Shown: positions 10,994 to 13,413 of the stretch, piece by piece
Layout of the letters: the number at the start of each line of letters is the position of its first letter
How positions within the stretch are numbered: position 1 is the first letter of the stretch
Assembly (NCBI GenBank): GCA_934183045.1
Contig: CAKPRW010000041.1
Location: forward strand, 1-13,413
Direction: 5' to 3'
Length of the DNA stretch: 13,413 bases
Source: an uncultured Clostridia bacterium
GTDB lineage: Bacteria; Bacillota; Clostridia; TANB77; CAG-508
Translations under genes and position numbers: made by a program
Notes under the pieces: model-generated
What the model saw: the letters and a program-made list of their open reading frames with translations, nothing else
Told to the model about the DNA's origin: nothing
Database searches by the model: none

Positions 10994-13413
10994 TTATTTA
11001 ATTTCTTTTCCATAATAGCTATCTAATAAAATTTGTTTTAGCTCTTCTACTAATGGAAGTCGTGGGTTAGCAGTTGTACATTGATCTTCAAATGCCCTAT
11101 CTGCTAGCATATCAACCTTTGCTAAAAATTCTTTTTCTTCTATTCCAGTTTCTTTAAAAGATTGTGGAATATTTAAATGTTTATTCATTTCTTGTATTTT
11201 CTTGATTAAACTATTAATTCCCTCTTCTACTGAATCTGCCTTTAATCCAGCCTTTTTAGCTAATTCATAATATTTTTTATCAGCTATGAAGTATTCATAT
11301 TTTGGGAATGAAACAAATTTAGTTGGTTTTGAACTATTATATTTTATAACATATGGCAACAATATAGCATTTATTCTTCCATGAGGTAAATGGAACTCTG
11401 CTCCTATTTTATGAGCTAGAGAATGATTTATTCCTAAAAATGCATTAGTAAAGGCCATACCTGCTATTGTACTAGCATTATGCATTTTTTCTCTTGCTAA
11501 TTTATTTGTTCCATCATCATATGCTTGCTCTAAATAATTCATAACAATCTCTGTTGCTTTTTCTGATAAACCATCAGTATAATCTGATGCCATATTTGAT
11601 ACATAAGCCTCAATTGCATGTGTTAAAACATCCATACCTGTATCTGCAGTAATTGATTTTGGTAAACTCATTACTAAATCTGGATCTATAATTGCTACAT
11701 CTGGTGTTAATTCGTAATCTGCTAATGGATATTTTTTATTTTTCTCTTTATCTGTTATAACAGCAAATGATGTCACTTCTGAACCTGTTCCTGATGTAGT
11801 TGGTATTGCTACCATTTTACACTTTGTACCTAATTCTGGGAATTTATAAGTACGTTTACGTATATCCATGAATTTTAATTTTAATCCTTCTACATCTGCA
11901 TCTGGATGTTCATAGAATAACCACATTCCTTTTGCAGCATCCATTGCGCTTCCTCCACCAATTGCAATTATCACATCAGGTTTAAAGCTTTCCATTGCTT
12001 TTACACCTTTTTTAATTGTGTCAAATGATGGATCTGACTCTACATCACTAAATATTTCTGAGTGTACGTATTGTCTTCTATTTCTTAAGTGATATAAAAC
12101 TTTATCTACATATCCTAATTTAACCATACCTTCGTCTGTAACAATAAATGCTCTTTCAATGTTTGGCATTTTTTCTAAATAAGCTATTGAACCAGCTTCA
12201 AAATATATCTTTTCTGGAATTTTAAACCATTGCATATTAACTCTCCTTTTCGCAACTCTTTTTATATTAATTAAATTAACTGATGATACATTAGCTGTAG
12301 TAGAATTACCACCAAATGAACCACATCCAAGTGTTAATGATGGCATATTTGTGTTGTAAATATCACCAATTGCTCCATGAGTTGATGGAGAATTAACAAT
12401 AATTCTTCCCGCTTTCATTGTTTCAGAAAACTTTAATATTGTTTCTTGATTTTCACTGTGTATTACTGCTGAATGTCCAAGTCCTCCAAATTCTAGTAAT
12501 TTCTCTGATTTATTTATTCCCTCTTCTTCATTTTCTACAATATAATATGTTAAAACTGGACTTAGTTTTTCTTTTGAAAATGGATATTCTTCTCCTATTC
12601 CTTCTTCATATACTACCAATACCTTAGTTTCTTCTGGCACTTCAAATCCCGCTTCTTTTGCAATTACATATGGTGATTGCCCTGGAACATGAGATTTTAG
12701 TTTATAACCATATTCTTCTGAATATTCAAACATACTATTTTTTAATTTTTCTTTTTCTTCTGGATTTACAAAATAACATCCAGCATTTCTCATTAAACTT
12801 TCGAATTTCTCATAAATATCTCTATCTACTAATACGGCTTGCTCTGAAGCACAAATCATTCCATTATCAAATGCTTTAGATAATACTAAATCATTTACTG
12901 ATGTTTCTAATTTTGCTGATTTTTCTATATAACATGGAACATTTCCAGGACCAACTCCCAATGCTGGTTTTCCACATGAATAAGCAGATTTTACCATACC
13001 TGTTCCACCTGTAGCTAAAATCAAGTTTACATCTGGATGATTCATTAGTAGTCTTGTTGCTAAAATACTTGGTTCTTCTACCCATAAAATACAATCTTTA
13101 GGTGCTCCTGCAGCAACTGCTGCATCTCTTACTATTTTTGCTGCTTCACTACTACATTTTTGAGCAGATGGATGGAATCCAAATATTATAACATTTCTTG
13201 TTTTAGCTGCAATAATTGATTTAAACATAGTTGTTGATGTTGGATTTGTAACAGGTGTTACCCCTGCTATAATTCCAACTGGTTCTGCTATTTCTATATA
13301 ATCTTCTTCATCATTTTCATTTATTACTCCAACTGTTTTTTCATATTTTATACTATGATATACGTACTCTGTAGCAAACATATTCTTTGTTATTTTGTCT
13401 TCATAGATTCCTC
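10994..13413 (-). CDS. adhE: Bifunctional acetaldehyde-CoA/alcohol dehydrogenase (5' end outside window)
   Basis: AdhE converts acetyl-CoA to acetaldehyde and then ethanol, using two NADH, to regenerate NAD+ in fermentation. It forms cytoplasmic filaments (spirosomes) in studied species. About 806 residues are visible. The frame stays open to the right edge (GIYEDKITKN before the first internal Met), so about 60 N-terminal residues are missing compared with the usual 860-890. The aldehyde dehydrogenase half has AEPVGIIAGVTPVTNPTST, TGGTGMV, GVGPGNVPCY and the catalytic Cys in NGMICASEQ (codon 12851-12853). The iron alcohol dehydrogenase half has IGGGSAMDAAK and IPTTSGTGSEVTSFAVITD. Its metal ligands are Asp and His in DVLTH, His in GINHSLAH and His in LPHG. 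Both active sites look intact. It is monocistronic at its 3' end, with a terminator immediately after the stop. Confidence 0.97.
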   Translation of the reverse strand, partial: GIYEDKITKNMFATEYVYHSIKYEKTVGVINENDEEDYIEIAEPVGIIAGVTPVTNPTSTTMFKSIIAAKTRNVIIFGFHPSAQKCSSEAAKIVRDAAVAAGAPKDCILWVEEPSILATRLLMNHPDVNLILATGGTGMVKSAYSCGKPALGVGPGNVPCYIEKSAKLETSVNDLVLSKAFDNGMICASEQAVLVDRDIYEKFESLMRNAGCYFVNPEEKEKLKNSMFEYSEEYGYKLKSHVPGQSPYVIAKEAGFEVPEETKVLVVYEEGIGEEYPFSKEKLSPVLTYYIVENEEEGINKSEKLLEFGGLGHSAVIHSENQETILKFSETMKAGRIIVNSPSTHGAIGDIYNTNMPSLTLGCGSFGGNSTTANVSSVNLINIKRVAKRRVNMQWFKIPEKIYFEAGSIAYLEKMPNIERAFIVTDEGMVKLGYVDKVLYHLRNRRQYVHSEIFSDVESDPSFDTIKKGVKAMESFKPDVIIAIGGGSAMDAAKGMWLFYEHPDADVEGLKLKFMDIRKRTYKFPELGTKCKMVAIPTTSGTGSEVTSFAVITDKEKNKKYPLADYELTPDVAIIDPDLVMSLPKSITADTGMDVLTHAIEAYVSNMASDYTDGLSEKATEIVMNYLEQAYDDGTNKLAREKMHNASTIAGMAFTNAFLGINHSLAHKIGAEFHLPHGRINAILLPYVIKYNSSKPTKFVSFPKYEYFIADKKYYELAKKAGLKADSVEEGINSLIKKIQEMNKHLNIPQSFKETGIEEKEFLAKVDMLADRAFEDQCTTANPRLPLVEELKQILLDSYYGKEIK

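Noticed and set aside
12891..13094. A second minus-strand open frame (67 codons) inside adhE
   Set aside because: It is a shifted-frame shadow of a well-conserved stretch of adhE. The adhE frame is intact there and includes GVGPGNVPCY, and the shadow product has no recognisable features.
1..13413. tRNA, rRNA, insertion sequence or prophage elements
   Set aside because: I saw no tRNA-like GGTTCRAAT arms, rRNA segments, transposase or integrase motifs, or flanking direct repeats outside the coding repeats.

Overview
This is a 13.4-kb, very AT-rich window in which every gene I can support reads on the minus strand. It looks like chromosome from a strictly anaerobic, low-GC Gram-positive bacterium of the Clostridia or a related uncultured gut Firmicute group. 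The reasons are the AT-rich codon use, strong AGGAGG-type ribosome sites, a fermentative AdhE, the anaerobic ribonucleotide reductase activase NrdG, a sortase-type IPKTG wall-sorting signal, and cohesin and dockerin modules. I cannot name the species.

Layout in the direction of transcription (right to left). (1) 13413-10994: most of adhE, with its 5' end outside the window, closed by a clear terminator at 10959-10987. (2) 10958-10717: a leader of about 240 bases without a gene. (3) 10716-3895: one giant 2273-residue surface protein. It has an N-terminal membrane or signal segment, a globular Clostridia-type domain, two InlB/Flg_new-like repeats, about 19 bacterial Ig-like (BIG_2-type) modules and a C-terminal two-repeat dockerin. 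(4) 3879-3169: after a gap of 15 bases, a small secreted protein with one cohesin-like domain, a Ser/Thr/Asn linker and an IPKTG sortase signal, followed by a hairpin at 3104-3134. (5) 3040-1754: an unrecognised, all-helical, cytoplasmic 428-residue protein with a TTG start, its own promoter and a strong terminator. (6) 1633-1061 and 1029-511: a membrane-anchored J-domain protein and nrdG, 31 bases apart and probably co-transcribed. (7) 357-1: the start of a prepilin-like secreted protein that runs out of the window.

The most interesting unit is the two-gene locus in (3) and (4). A very long Ig-like stalk ending in a dockerin is encoded directly upstream of, and without a terminator before, a sortase-anchored single-cohesin protein. 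The simplest reading is that the second protein is a wall-bound socket into which the stalk plugs, a cellulosome-style attachment with no carbohydrate-active enzyme in sight. That the two bind each other is inference. The modules themselves are read directly from the sequence. The stalk also shows clear internal segmental duplication: a 789-bp three-module block is present twice, and one pair of modules is about 93% identical in protein.

The other genes are housekeeping or unrecognised and have no evident functional link to the surface locus.
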